Origin: Chaetoceros tenuissimus
Taxonomy: Eukaryota > Bacillariophyta > Thalassiosirophyceae > Chaetocerotales > Chaetocerotaceae
Assembly (NCBI GenBank): GCA_021927905.1
Contig: BLLK01000051.1
Span: 682,001 to 746,000, forward strand
DNA: 64,000 nucleotides
Direction: 5' to 3'
How positions within the stretch are numbered: position 1 is the stretch's first letter; each line of letters starts with the position of its first letter. This document shows positions 1-9,906 of the stretch, one piece after another. The notes under the pieces are model-generated. The model saw nothing but the letters and a program-made list of their open reading frames with translations. It was not told where the DNA came from and ran no database searches. The translations under genes and the position numbers were made by a program.

Positions 1-124
1 AACAACTTTTACTTCCATAACACCATAGACAGATAGCCAAGCAAGTGTAGCACAGTTACAAAGAAGGAAACAATATTGTACTTGTTTTAAATAAGTACCT
101 AGGGACAAAGGATCTATTCAAAGC

Positions 125-1389
125 ATGGGCAAGAAAGGGAAGCGGAATAGACAAAAGGGTGAAACTGGTAGGCAAGCTAGGGAGAAGAGTAAGTTCTGGA
201 TCTATTTTTAATTATCCTAATAATTAAAATGTTTCTTGACTTCCTCACCAAATACAATTCGCAAGGACTGGTTGACAGCTTCTATGCAAGACTTGATAAA
301 GTTCAGGCTGAAACGATACTTGATCAAAAAAGTAATTTGTTCTCTAAAGTCATGAAAGAGTTAGAAGAGTGTATTGACTTCATCGAAACGAAGCAGGATG
401 CGATCTTTAGACTCGAAAAATGTGCAAACAACCATCAATACTTCTTCTACCGGGTTTCATTTGTCTTTTCCTACCTCGTTATCATTTACTACCGCGCCTA
501 CAAATACGAGAAGATAACTGCTGTCGTCGAGAAGTTTCTTTTGATGGGCCAGCAAAAAGGGAATGATACGACAAAAATTCTGTTGAGTAATCAGCATTCT
601 TTCAGCCTCATTTTCTTTTCTCGACTTTCTAAGTTGAGAGAGGGAGAAACAACTGTAGATGACTGTATCTCTCAACTCAATAGCTGGTCGTCCATTATTG
701 CACAGATGGAAGATAGTGTCGAAGACATTACTCATGCAATGATGGAAGCAGCAGTTACAGAATTGATGTTGATGAAGGAATTCGATAAAGCCGTAGTTGT
801 CGGTAAAAAAATGGAACAGCTTACTGGTGATAAAATGGCCCTAGCCAGAATATATTTTGAGCAGTATCGACTTGGTATATGTGATCATTCACTTATTCAC
901 AACTTCATGCCATGCCCACTAGATGATGATTATATACACAAAGATGGATTCAACCAAAAAAGATATTCTCAAGATTTGCTAGTCCATGCACAATGGGACT
1001 TCGTCTTTCACAAAGAGGCGAGTAGGATGGCTGTCTTATGGATTGAGGCATTCGTGCAAGTAATTTGCAAAGACCGCAATTGCGGATCATGTATGCAAGC
1101 AGTCACTGACTCCGATGTACCTTTTGTTTGCGGCGGATGCCGAGTTACTTGTTATTGTAGCCTTGATCACCAACGTCTAAACTGGAAGAAAGACCCATTG
1201 AGAGGTATGCGTATTGGTCACAAACTTCTCTGTCCAATGATGAATGCTTATCGAAAATGGAGACAAGCAGAAGATGTTGGTAACGAAGAAGCAGTAAAGA
1301 AGTTGAGAAGACGCTTCTTGATGGAAATACTATACTTTTTGTGTCATGGGTTGGGACTAGAGGAGAAATGCTGTCAGGAGGAGGTGTAA
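125..1389 (+). CDS. MYND-type zinc-finger protein (2 exons)
   Basis: The C-terminal third carries a MYND zinc finger: a CGSC knuckle, CGGC, CYCS, then H and GHKLLCP, giving the C-x2-C...C-x2-C-x4-YC-x3-H...H-x3-C pattern. MYND fingers bind proline-rich peptides and are abundant in diatoms. The region before it is helical and unrecognised. I place the start at 125 (MGKKGKRNR..., a lysine/arginine-rich opening) and splice 125-188 to 266-1389. The donor GTAAGT at 189 and the acceptor AAG at 263-265 bound a 77-bp intron with a TCCTAAT branch-like site. The joined frame stays open and gives 395 aa. Reading without the intron would start at 229 (386 aa). The finger is clear; the first exon is inferred. 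Partner and pathway unknown. Confidence 0.8.
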
Positions 1390-1486
1390 AAACTACAACT
1401 AGTTGCAAGTAGACTACACGAATACTGGGAATCTGGAATGTAAAACTAAAATATTTCATATTTGAAAAAGAGAATTACACATCATT

Positions 1487-2620
1487 TCAATACTTTAGAC
1501 ATTCATTTTCAGTCAAGATGTCGAGAATTTGCTTGCTCAAAGGGGCATTATCACCATCATCATCCTGTTTACAAGTAACAATAAGATCTCGGTCTGTAAT
1601 CGTTGCTTTCACGCCTTCAAAATTAGAAATGAAACCTCCGGCTTCTTCAACAATAACCATTCCCGCAGCAATATCCCAGCTATTCAAATCCCACGAGACA
1701 TAAGAATTCAATTTACCTTGAGCTACCCAGCTCATAACTTGGGACGCCGAAGCTATCATTCGTACCCCTCTCACTTTTGTTGCTAGCGCAGCAACAGCCC
1801 TTGACGAGGCCCGCAGTGTACCTTCCGAAGATACTGGAAAGCCTACATTGATTAATGCTTGTTTGAGATCCGATGAAGCCGCTCGCGGTTTCATCTTCTC
1901 TCCGTTGATATAACATCCTCTCCCTTTCACAGCCGAAACCATTTCATTCAAAACGCAATTGTAAATCACTCCTCCCACTACAACTGGCTCATTATGTTCA
2001 TCAATCGCGACAATTCCAATACTCACACAAAACATTGGAAGACCCGCTTGAAAATTTGTAGTACCATCAATAGGATCAACAATCCATAAAAGTTTATCCT
2101 TTGCATTATCGTCGTCATCTTGAACTGCATTTGATAAAGCACTTGACAAACCATTGATACTCGCAGTACTTCCCGCATCTAAATCTTCCTCTCCGAGAAA
2201 ATTATCCATGGGGAAATGATGAGAAATTGTCTCTTTGATAATTCTCTGACATTCAATATCACTTTCAGTTACTAAATCTGCCGCATTCATTTTCGTTTTG
2301 CTTACTGCAATATTTCCAGAAGTTTCCATCATTAATTTTGTAACTTTGAAAGCTGCCTCTTCTGCAACTTGAATAACTTTTTGCATATCTCGTGATGTGT
2401 AGGGATATGTATCAGCTTGTGTATACGGGTCTAGTTCTGTGTGTTGTTTGAACTCCGAAGTAGAAGCAGTAGTAGCAGTGCTGGTAGAAGATGAGGCCAT
2501 CGCTCTATTAACTATAGATCTAGTGGGAAATCTTTTTGGTCTAGCATTCTGGAATGCGCTTTTGAAGCCAAAACTGCATCGTACCACACACAACAGCATC
2601 ATCAACTTCAATATGATCAT
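1487..2620 (-). CDS. Inositol monophosphatase family protein
   Basis: Mg-dependent phosphatase of the IMPase/FIG superfamily, which removes phosphate from myo-inositol phosphates or related sugar phosphates. All metal-site motifs are present in 377 aa: DLVTESD near 115-121, GEED 143-146, WIVDPIDGTTNF 179-190 (metal ligands Asp182 and Asp185) and the second motif SWDIAAG 314-320 (Asp316). The first 20 residues are hydrophobic and end in CSFGFKSAF, followed by a basic Ser/Thr-rich stretch. This looks like a signal peptide plus transit-like region, so secretory or plastid targeting is possible (inference; plants have plastid IMPL enzymes). The substrate cannot be read from sequence. It is transcribed divergently from the Rad4 gene across a 364-bp gap. 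Confidence 0.9.
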   Translation of the reverse strand: MIILKLMMLLCVVRCSFGFKSAFQNARPKRFPTRSIVNRAMASSSTSTATTASTSEFKQHTELDPYTQADTYPYTSRDMQKVIQVAEEAAFKVTKLMMETSGNIAVSKTKMNAADLVTESDIECQRIIKETISHHFPMDNFLGEEDLDAGSTASINGLSSALSNAVQDDDDNAKDKLLWIVDPIDGTTNFQAGLPMFCVSIGIVAIDEHNEPVVVGGVIYNCVLNEMVSAVKGRGCYINGEKMKPRAASSDLKQALINVGFPVSSEGTLRASSRAVAALATKVRGVRMIASASQVMSWVAQGKLNSYVSWDLNSWDIAAGMVIVEEAGGFISNFEGVKATITDRDLIVTCKQDDDGDNAPLSKQILDILTENECLKY

Positions 2621-2984
2621 ATTACTATGTCGTATTTATCTTTAATCTCGCAATCTTTGTGCTCAATAGAGGTGATGGATTGCCAGTCTATAGAAATATG
2701 GTTAATTTTATGCCTCTCTCTGTGTGATCATCTTTTCTCGCGATCTTTTCAAGAAAATGACGTCAACAAAAATGAGGTAGGCTGTTTGACACTGTCAATG
2801 ACATCATCTCATTTTTCTTCACCGTCATTCGCGTCATCGTACCTCATCTATCTGTCGTCTCCATTCGTTTTCTTTGGCTTTCTTATTCATCATCATTATA
2901 GATGAACTAAAGTAAAAGGTGTTTGTGCACATACCATCTCCAACTATTAAGACTCTCCTCTCAACGTTTGCAAACTAAAAAGAA
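2621..2984. other. Intergenic, divergent promoter region
   Basis: This gap separates two divergently transcribed genes and must hold both promoters. It contains pyrimidine-rich stretches and a TGACGTCA-like TGACGTCAAC at about 2759. I see no repeat, RNA gene or convincing short coding frame. Confidence 0.5.
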
Positions 2985-5630
2985 ATGAACCTGTCCTCCT
3001 CGGAGTCTGAAGGTGGCTATTCATCCTGTGATGATGATATCGCAAGCATTCTAGAACATAAGAAAGAACAAAAGCCTCAAGCTAGTACAAACACAACTGG
3101 TCAACTCAAATCTGATTACACTAATGCTAATGATAATGATGATGACTCTGATAGTTCAGAAGACGATGTAGATTGGGAAGATGCAAGTATCGATGACGAG
3201 ATTCAAGATACGAATGAAGCTACAAGTACATCACAGAAAATGCAAATACGAGCATTTCCAACAAAAGATGTAGTGATTCACTTCAATCCATCTGATGCAA
3301 ATAAAAAGGAAGAAAAGTCAAAAAAGAGGAAACAAAAGAGGAAACAAAAGAAAATGAACAAGATTAAAAGTGTCCCACAGCATATGAAAATGTTACTACA
3401 AGATTTGCAACGATCACACATGTTATGTATCATCAGTCGAAGTATGAGAATTTCATCGTCGTTGGGTACATTTGATGATGAAATTTGGAGTATTGCATAC
3501 AGTGCAATTCCATTAGAATTCATTTGTGATGGTGTTGATGGTGTTGAATCAGACAATTTTCTGAGAAAAGGGAAGCATATCATTCCATCCTATTCTACTC
3601 TACGCAAGTTTTGTGATTGGTTCTTTGACTATGTGAACAATGTAGAACAAAGACGGCAGCATATCCATGAAACCAATACAGCAACTGGGGCGACTATTGG
3701 AAGGTCAATAAGACCAAGATATTCTAGGTGGAAGAGTAGAAAGTCTAAAGAAAATGAGACTGCCGTCAATACGAGCTATGATTTGAAGGATTCGATACAT
3801 TTGCATGCTAGGATGGTTGAGATTTTATCATATCTTTCAATTCATGGGGAGAACTTTGCATCAAATGATGATGAAATGAAAATATTACCCATCGAAAAGC
3901 TGATTCTATTTATTCTAATGACTAGAAGTATGCAGTGGAGAGTAAGACTTGCGACATCCATTGATATTATGGACAAAGAATTGACTCCTGATCATCCAAT
4001 ATTTCAAACAAGTGCTCAGAGTACCTTTATGTCCATTGCAAAGTCAATAGAGAAAACAGCTACAAAATCTTCCAGCAAACGCAGGAAAAGAAAAAGAGAA
4101 GACAATAAGGTATTGTCTCAAGCGGCAAAGATTGAAGCAACAACAAATTTTGCGACATTTCTTGGAACCTCTTATGATGACTTCCTTTGGGCAGAAGTAT
4201 TGAGTTTCAAATCTGATACAAAGTCAAAAGCCTCGAAGAAGGACGTAGTTCGATGGACTCATATTGACCCACATTTTCAACTATTTGACAAACCGATGCG
4301 TGTGGAGCAAATTGATATCAGCAAAAATGTTTTGAAAGAGACTACCCGAAAAGGGAAAGTTACTCACAAACATTTCTCGTATGTGATCGGAATCGAGCAA
4401 TACCATAATGTTTACGACGACTCAATGGTACATAGTACTGCCAGAGTCACTGATATAACACCAAGATACGCGAACAAGTGGTCAAAGACACTCAAACTTC
4501 GAGGTGCAACCGCAAAAGATATTGCAGCAGGAAAGTGTCAAAATCGGTGGTGGTCTAGAGCTTTGAAGAAAATCAATTCTAGCTTGGTTAAGCAAAGAGA
4601 AACCATGGGGATATCTAACATTTACAAAGATTCGAGCACACGAAAAGAAAGAAGAAAAAATACGACGTCAGAGGGATCACCGTTCAAAATTGAAAAGAAG
4701 AAATCCAAAAATGGAAAGGAGGTAGATGTATTTGTACTTGATTCAGATTCTGATGAAGGTGGGAAGAATAAACAAAGAAAAAATGATGCCTCATCTTCTG
4801 GAGAGGAAGAAGACTTTGAGGATGCCGAGATGAAGGAGTTTGCATCAACGAAGGAAAAAGAAGCTATCCCCACCAGCAAGGCAGCATTTAAGAATCATCC
4901 ATTATATGTCATTCCATCAGTCTTGAAGAAACAGGAAGTCCTAGCTCCAGATGCAAACAAGCGTCTCTGTGGATTTTTCAAAGGTGAAAAGGTTTTGAAG
5001 AGGAGCGATGTCAGCACGGCACTTACAGCAAAGAAGTGGCTTTACGAGGGCAGAAAAGTGAAAGATGGAGAACTCAAGAATCCTACTAAAACGATCAAGG
5101 CCAGAAGAAAACCTGCTAAAAAAGGATTTCAAGCTCTTACATCCTATGGAACAACAACTGAGACTCAAGAAGCAAATCTTGCTGCCACGTCTGCAACCGA
5201 AGAAGATGACGGCATGGATAAACTATATGGCATCTGGCAGACGAAAAGATGGAAGCCACATTACGTCGGTCCAAATGACCCAATTCCAGTAAATGATCAC
5301 AAGAATGTCGAGTTGGCTCTTCTGAACCCAGGTCTCGCGCATATCGAACTGTACCGCATTGCAAAAGTGGCGAAGCAACTTGGAGTTCCATACGCTCCAT
5401 GTTTACTAGGTTTCGAAGGGCATGGTGGAAATAGGACCCCAACTATTCGAGGCATTGTTGTTCATGAGCACAATGTGGGTTTGCTAAAGGAAGCGCACTT
5501 AGAGTTCCAGAGCCAGCTAGTCGAAAATGAGTACAACGAAAGACAACGAGCTATCTATGGAAAGTGGAAGAAATTAATAGTTGGCGTATTGACTAAGGAC
5601 CGAATCGCAAGAGAGTATGCCAATGACTAA
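2985..5630 (+). CDS. DNA damage recognition protein Rad4/XPC
   Basis: Nucleotide-excision-repair factor that senses helix distortion in the nucleus. The protein has 881 aa. An acidic, Ser-rich N-terminus is followed by a basic stretch near 105-130. A degenerate transglutaminase-like domain starts near 397 (DDFLWAEV...HIDPHFQLF...ITPRYANKW) and ends in the WWSRAL region. The beta-hairpin domains follow in order: BHD1 from about 638 (HPLYVIPSVLKKQEVLAP), BHD2 near 746 (LYGIWQTKRWKP) and BHD3 near 811 (GHGGNRTPTIRGIVVHEHN). An acidic linker at 580-620 separates the TGD from BHD1, as is common in the family. The catalytic triad of transglutaminases is not conserved, as expected for Rad4. Single exon; first ATG after AAAAAGAA. 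Family call firm; the N-terminal third is poorly conserved. Confidence 0.93.
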   Translation: MNLSSSESEGGYSSCDDDIASILEHKKEQKPQASTNTTGQLKSDYTNANDNDDDSDSSEDDVDWEDASIDDEIQDTNEATSTSQKMQIRAFPTKDVVIHFNPSDANKKEEKSKKRKQKRKQKKMNKIKSVPQHMKMLLQDLQRSHMLCIISRSMRISSSLGTFDDEIWSIAYSAIPLEFICDGVDGVESDNFLRKGKHIIPSYSTLRKFCDWFFDYVNNVEQRRQHIHETNTATGATIGRSIRPRYSRWKSRKSKENETAVNTSYDLKDSIHLHARMVEILSYLSIHGENFASNDDEMKILPIEKLILFILMTRSMQWRVRLATSIDIMDKELTPDHPIFQTSAQSTFMSIAKSIEKTATKSSSKRRKRKREDNKVLSQAAKIEATTNFATFLGTSYDDFLWAEVLSFKSDTKSKASKKDVVRWTHIDPHFQLFDKPMRVEQIDISKNVLKETTRKGKVTHKHFSYVIGIEQYHNVYDDSMVHSTARVTDITPRYANKWSKTLKLRGATAKDIAAGKCQNRWWSRALKKINSSLVKQRETMGISNIYKDSSTRKERRKNTTSEGSPFKIEKKKSKNGKEVDVFVLDSDSDEGGKNKQRKNDASSSGEEEDFEDAEMKEFASTKEKEAIPTSKAAFKNHPLYVIPSVLKKQEVLAPDANKRLCGFFKGEKVLKRSDVSTALTAKKWLYEGRKVKDGELKNPTKTIKARRKPAKKGFQALTSYGTTTETQEANLAATSATEEDDGMDKLYGIWQTKRWKPHYVGPNDPIPVNDHKNVELALLNPGLAHIELYRIAKVAKQLGVPYAPCLLGFEGHGGNRTPTIRGIVVHEHNVGLLKEAHLEFQSQLVENEYNERQRAIYGKWKKLIVGVLTKDRIAREYAND

Positions 5631-5927
5631 AATTTTCTTTTTGGGCAGAAATCAATCTTGTACAACTTATTAATATTATCATTGGTGCATTTCTATCTTG
5701 AAGATCCCTTGTAACAATGACATTAGTTCCAACACGACTGAAATGTCTATCATTGGACTTGTTTCATTTTATTCTTGGGAACTTTCTTCATCGCAAACGA
5801 GTTCAATTTCATAAATACATGATGAAAGGTGGAAGACATTTGAAAGATAAATAGAGATAATTTAATTGTAATATGAACTTCACTTTTGCAAATGATAAAA
5901 AGATTCAATTTTCTATACCAAGTTTTG

Positions 5928-6959
5928 TTAGAATTCGCTACAAGTCTTCCGACAAGTTGTATTCACCCACTTTTTTCCGCAAAATTTCTTTCGTTTATTG
6001 AAATTCATATCTGCAATATTTTGACATTTGTATCTTTTAAATGGAATAGGGAATGTGACGTCGTCTTCAGCATCTTCTACAACGCAGCTTTCCCCAGAGG
6101 GACAGACATATTCACATGTTTTAGGACAACGCTTCTTAGCTACTTTGAATGTGCATCTTACATTCTTATTCTTTGCAACAAAATCACATGCCTTGGAGGG
6201 TAAAGCGAAAAACTTTGTTGTGGTGTCTTCTTTACCTTCGCCACAAGTCTTTTGACAATATACGCTAGCTACCTGTGACAATTTGCATCTTGACCGAGCT
6301 TGCTTTTTAATCCAAGTACAGTTTCTCTTTCTGACATCTGGAGCGTAAAAAGTATTCATTGAATCTTTATTTTGATAGTCGTCACATGCATTACATGCGA
6401 CTGGACAGTGAGATTTCCATTTCTCCATTTCGCATCTCCTTTCAGTGTTCTTTTCAGCGACCCAGTCACAATCATACAATTTGTATATTGCACCATTTGA
6501 TGTCGCAGTACTAGCAACCGGTGTGAGCTTTTGAAATGTAGCAGATGAGTCAACGCATGCTTGAGGTACTGGGGCTGGTGTAGGTGGAAAGGTCCCATCA
6601 GTTGGAGGCCTTGTTGGACTCTTTGACGGCCATTGACTTGGTCTGGAAGAAGGTTTTGACGTTGGACGAGTAGAGGGGCTTTCCGAAGGGCGCTGTGAAG
6701 GGCTAGGCGAAGGAGCTGACATCGAAAAGGAATGGGAAGAGTCTTGCTGTAGGTATCTCAAGAACAACTCCTCTTCCTCAGACAATTGTATCGCTGCAAT
6801 TGGTGGTGAAGAATCAGATATATTAGAGTCTTTTCCCAATGCCGTGAACGAAGTACCTCGTTTTCTCGACAAAATTTCATTCTGGGCAGTAACATTTGTA
6901 GTAGTACAATATGCAATATATATAGCAATATAAGTATAGCATTGGTACAAGCGCTTCAT
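5928..6959 (-). CDS. Secreted Cys-rich (ShK-like) protein with Pro/Ser/Thr stalk
   Basis: From the Met at 6959 a hydrophobic N-terminus (CYTYIAIYIAYCTTT) looks like a signal peptide. A 50-residue stalk of SPSPSQRPSESPSTRP type follows, then four related Cys modules: CDWV...RRCEMEKWKSHCPVAC, CTWI...RCKLSQVASVYCQKTC, CDFV...RCTFKVAKKRCPKTC and CQNI...KKFCGKKWVNTTCRKTC. Each has the C-x(n)-RC-x7-8-CPxxC spacing of diatom ShK-like domains. Such proteins are usually secreted or wall-associated; substrate and partner are unknown. An upstream in-frame Met at 7046 would add 29 residues but weaken the signal peptide, so I prefer 6959 (343 aa). The stalk resembles that of the endonuclease gene at 8.3 kb. 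Confidence 0.8.
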   Translation of the reverse strand: MKRLYQCYTYIAIYIAYCTTTNVTAQNEILSRKRGTSFTALGKDSNISDSSPPIAAIQLSEEEELFLRYLQQDSSHSFSMSAPSPSPSQRPSESPSTRPTSKPSSRPSQWPSKSPTRPPTDGTFPPTPAPVPQACVDSSATFQKLTPVASTATSNGAIYKLYDCDWVAEKNTERRCEMEKWKSHCPVACNACDDYQNKDSMNTFYAPDVRKRNCTWIKKQARSRCKLSQVASVYCQKTCGEGKEDTTTKFFALPSKACDFVAKNKNVRCTFKVAKKRCPKTCEYVCPSGESCVVEDAEDDVTFPIPFKRYKCQNIADMNFNKRKKFCGKKWVNTTCRKTCSEF

Positions 6960-7421
6960 GGTTAAACATCGAACAAGTAATGAGAAAAATCTTTCTACAG
7001 TTACGCTGAAATAGTTGGTGCACCATGAATTCAAAGAGTCGTACATTGTAGATTTAGACTTGTTTAGCTATGGTACTGCGAAATCTTTTTGTGTTCATTA
7101 ATCTGTCGGACCACACACCACATATATCACGACAATCTTTTTACATTTCAATTCGGAGTATCTCGAAAAATTCTTCTTCAATAATTAATCATCGACAGCC
7201 AGGACATAAGAGGCTTCCTAGAGGATATATGAATAAATCCACGATTGTTCCTATACGTATCGGCGTATCGGCAGATGCTTAATGGGTACGAAGATCTATT
7301 TTTACACTCTATTAATGAAAACTTTTACGAGTAGAACTAACAAAAATGTTTGCATGGTCATTCAGAAAAATATATGTACAGTCATCTCCAACACTTTGAA
7401 GTTGGTTCAGATTCTCATCTT
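6960..7421. other. Intergenic
   Basis: AT-rich gap between two minus-strand genes. It holds the promoter of the Cys-rich protein gene and the 3' flank of the next gene. I see no repeat, RNA gene or supported coding frame. Confidence 0.5.
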
Positions 7422-7988
7422 TTAACCGATGGTCATGGACCTTGTTCTCTTTTCAAGATCATCTTCTTCATTATCATTCAGACTAGAATCATCATGTAGG
7501 GACGGGCTGGAAGAGAAGAATATATTGTTTCTTCTTCCAACACTAGTTGTGCTTTTCTGTCTTACTCGGGGCGTCCTATTAGCACTACTATCCCTTTGCA
7601 TTTTCTTTTTAAAAGTTTCCCAATCAAATTCATTCACGACAGGCGTAGTGAGTGACTCCTTAGTGCTCAGAGCATCTATCTTTTCTGGTGGATCTTCCGA
7701 TGCAACCCTTTTACATGCTTTTCCTAATTTTTCATAAGAACCAGAATGGAATCTAGTGTTCATTGCTGCTCTTCTAGACTGTCCATCCTTCAAGAATCTT
7801 TTTTCCTCCACCCTTCTTTCCCTTTCTTTGAAGAGATCAATCTCATATGTTTCCATTCTGGTGTTCATTGTTGCTATTCTAGACAGTCCATCCTTCAAGA
7901 ATCTTTTTTCCTCCACCCTTTCCCTTTCTTTGTAGAGATCAATCTCATATGTTTCAACATTCTTGCTGTAGTCCATACGTGAGTTCAT
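7422..7988 (-). CDS. Orphan protein with two tandem 33-residue repeats
   Basis: Unrecognised 188-residue charged protein. Its first half is two near-identical copies of an approximately 33-residue unit (ETYEIDLYKERER...EKRFLKDGLSR and ETYEIDLFKERER...EKRFLKDGQSR), each followed by a short ATMNTR/AAMNTR tail. The repeat is also clear in the DNA at about 7762-7858 and 7880-7954. The unit is predicted helical, so a short coiled coil is likely. The second half is Ser/Arg-rich and ends in an acidic run followed by KRTRSMTIG. There is no signal peptide or membrane segment. Start at 7988 is the first ATG. Confidence that it is a gene is moderate; function unknown. Confidence 0.6.
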   Translation of the reverse strand: MNSRMDYSKNVETYEIDLYKERERVEEKRFLKDGLSRIATMNTRMETYEIDLFKERERRVEEKRFLKDGQSRRAAMNTRFHSGSYEKLGKACKRVASEDPPEKIDALSTKESLTTPVVNEFDWETFKKKMQRDSSANRTPRVRQKSTTSVGRRNNIFFSSSPSLHDDSSLNDNEEDDLEKRTRSMTIG

Positions 7989-8348
7989 TCCTGTACTTCT
8001 GACTTATAAACGACGTCCAAGTAATAAGGTACTCCGTAGTTCGGACCAGAAACGAGAACAGAAGAGAGGTTCTCTACTCAAATAGGCTTTTCCATGAAGG
8101 AGGCTGTTTAAGTGACACTTTCATCACGGGTCATTTCGGAGTTTCGCATAATTATAAATTTGCTATTTTAGCTTATTAAAGAAAATTTTAATATAATGAC
8201 CTAGCTGGCACGACGAGACATCATGCCACACTGACGTGCTTTTCCGCCGCATTCCGCCATAAAGTTGACGGTTTGTATGATGTTGTTCTCATGAGACTTC
8301 ATTGCAAAGCATATCGATATTATCTTATCAACAGTATTGCAAACAACT
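7989..8348. other. Intergenic, divergent promoter region
   Basis: Gap between divergently transcribed genes. It contains no repeat, RNA gene or supported coding frame that I can see. Confidence 0.5.
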
Positions 8349-9584
8349 ATGTATTCAATTCCAATGAAGTTTCTTCTATCCACATTATTTGCAGTATCAT
8401 CGCTCGTAGCATCTTCCTCGGCAGCTGCTGTCAACTTCCAGGCTGAATGCCAAGAAGCGACGTACTATTCAACTCTTCCGACTGATATAAGCCAATGGAC
8501 ACCGGACAATCTAGGTCCCCTCTTGAAATCTACTCATCGCAATAGACTTCCTTATACTTCCACAAATTTCGATACATGGGATGCCTTAATAGATGTAGAT
8601 ATTGGATTCAGTACTGATACTGTCCGTCTGATTTACAAAGAAGCAGACGTAAGCTCGCTTGTTTATGGTACATCTGACACTTGGAATCGTGAGCATCTTT
8701 GGCCCAAAAGTCTAGGAGTAGGTTCATCAGGATATGATTACACTGATATTCATGCTCTAAGACCTTCAGACTGGAATGTGAATGCTGCGAGAGGTAATAA
8801 GTTCTTTGGAGAGTGTGGCGTAGCGGACGTTCAAGCAGATTGTAGAGTTGGACATCCTGAAGCTCTATCGACCGAGACGGATAATGTTGTTTGGAGTCCT
8901 CCATCTGAAGTTAGAGGTGATATCGCAAGAGCTATGTTTTATATGGCTACGAGATACTACGGTGATGCAGATGGCAATGATCCTGACTTGCGATTGGTTG
9001 ATTGTCCAAATGCAACGAATATAAATGAGTTGGCATATTTATCTGTAATGTTGAAGTGGCATGCAGAGGATCCAGTCAGCGAAAGAGAGAAAGCAAGAAA
9101 TGATCGAGTATGTTCAAATTGGCAAGGTAATAGAAATCCCTTTGTCGATCATCCAGAGCTTGTACAACAGATTTTTGGCTTCCCAAGAGCTCAGCCAGTA
9201 AATGGAGAAGGATATGATTGTTCAATTCCTCCAGCTTCACCAAGTCCCACATCAAGCCCAACTTCAAGTCCCACATCGAGCCCAACGTCAGCTCCTACTT
9301 TGAGCTCAACTTCATCTCCTACTTCTGTAAGCACGGGCGCTATTTGTAGTTCGAATCGTTGCGATCTTTGTACTAAAACTGACTGTCAAAACTTTTTAGG
9401 CTGCGAATGGAGTGGGAAGAACAAAGCATGCATTGGCACTTCTAACCCTGCTACTTCTAGTCCAACTGCTGTAGGTCAATGTAGTATTTGTCCTGCTACT
9501 GGACAAGAATGCTGCGGAGTTTGCGTTTCAGGAGGAAAGCCTAAGAATAGAGGTTGCTTCAACAGAAGAAATTTAAGGGGGTAA
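8349..9584 (+). CDS. Secreted endonuclease I (His-Me finger nuclease)
   Basis: Extracellular or vacuolar DNA/RNA nuclease of the bacterial EndA/Bsn type. A signal peptide (MKFLLSTLFAVSSLVASSSAAA) opens the protein. The catalytic signature TWNREHLWPKSLG contains the His-Me finger His. It is followed by YTDIHALRPSDWNVNAARGNKFFG (Asn in the metal site), then REKARNDRVCSNWQGNRNPFVDHPE, the standard C-terminal motif of this family. A linker of SPTSSPTSSPT repeats comes next. Two Cys-rich tails follow: C-x4-CDLCTKTDC...GCEW and CSICPATGQECCGVC. The linker and tails suggest anchoring to the cell wall or matrix (inference). The first ATG is at 8349; 8364 is an equally good start that gives a tighter signal peptide. 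Possible role in scavenging phosphate from extracellular DNA. Confidence 0.88.
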   Translation: MYSIPMKFLLSTLFAVSSLVASSSAAAVNFQAECQEATYYSTLPTDISQWTPDNLGPLLKSTHRNRLPYTSTNFDTWDALIDVDIGFSTDTVRLIYKEADVSSLVYGTSDTWNREHLWPKSLGVGSSGYDYTDIHALRPSDWNVNAARGNKFFGECGVADVQADCRVGHPEALSTETDNVVWSPPSEVRGDIARAMFYMATRYYGDADGNDPDLRLVDCPNATNINELAYLSVMLKWHAEDPVSEREKARNDRVCSNWQGNRNPFVDHPELVQQIFGFPRAQPVNGEGYDCSIPPASPSPTSSPTSSPTSSPTSAPTLSSTSSPTSVSTGAICSSNRCDLCTKTDCQNFLGCEWSGKNKACIGTSNPATSSPTAVGQCSICPATGQECCGVCVSGGKPKNRGCFNRRNLRG

Positions 9585-9906
9585 ATGAAAATGTAACAAT
9601 CTCGATAGACTATTAGAAATTACTCTTTGTAATATTTCTAAATGAGAACGTTATATCTATGATGTATGTATTTGTTATTGCTTGGTCATACTTCTGAAGA
9701 ATGTTTGAATGGCAAATTCAAATTGGAAATACTTTGAACTTTGATGCCCCTACCCGACATGGTAAATTGTATGCGAAATTCTATTCTCTACTTACACACT
9801 AGACACATTTCACTTTTTACTTTATTTTTACTTTAGATCATACCAAAATGCATCCATGTATTACTCTAAGTAGATAATACAACTCTCATACAATCATAGT
9901 AAAGAT
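9585..9906. other. Intergenic
   Basis: Gap between two plus-strand genes, 322 bp, AT-rich. It holds the 3' end of the nuclease gene and the promoter of the ATG5 gene. Nothing else recognisable. Confidence 0.5.

Noticed and set aside
1145-1459. 104-codon minus-strand frame overlapping the MYND gene end
   Set aside because: Overlaps the conserved finger on the opposite strand and has random composition.
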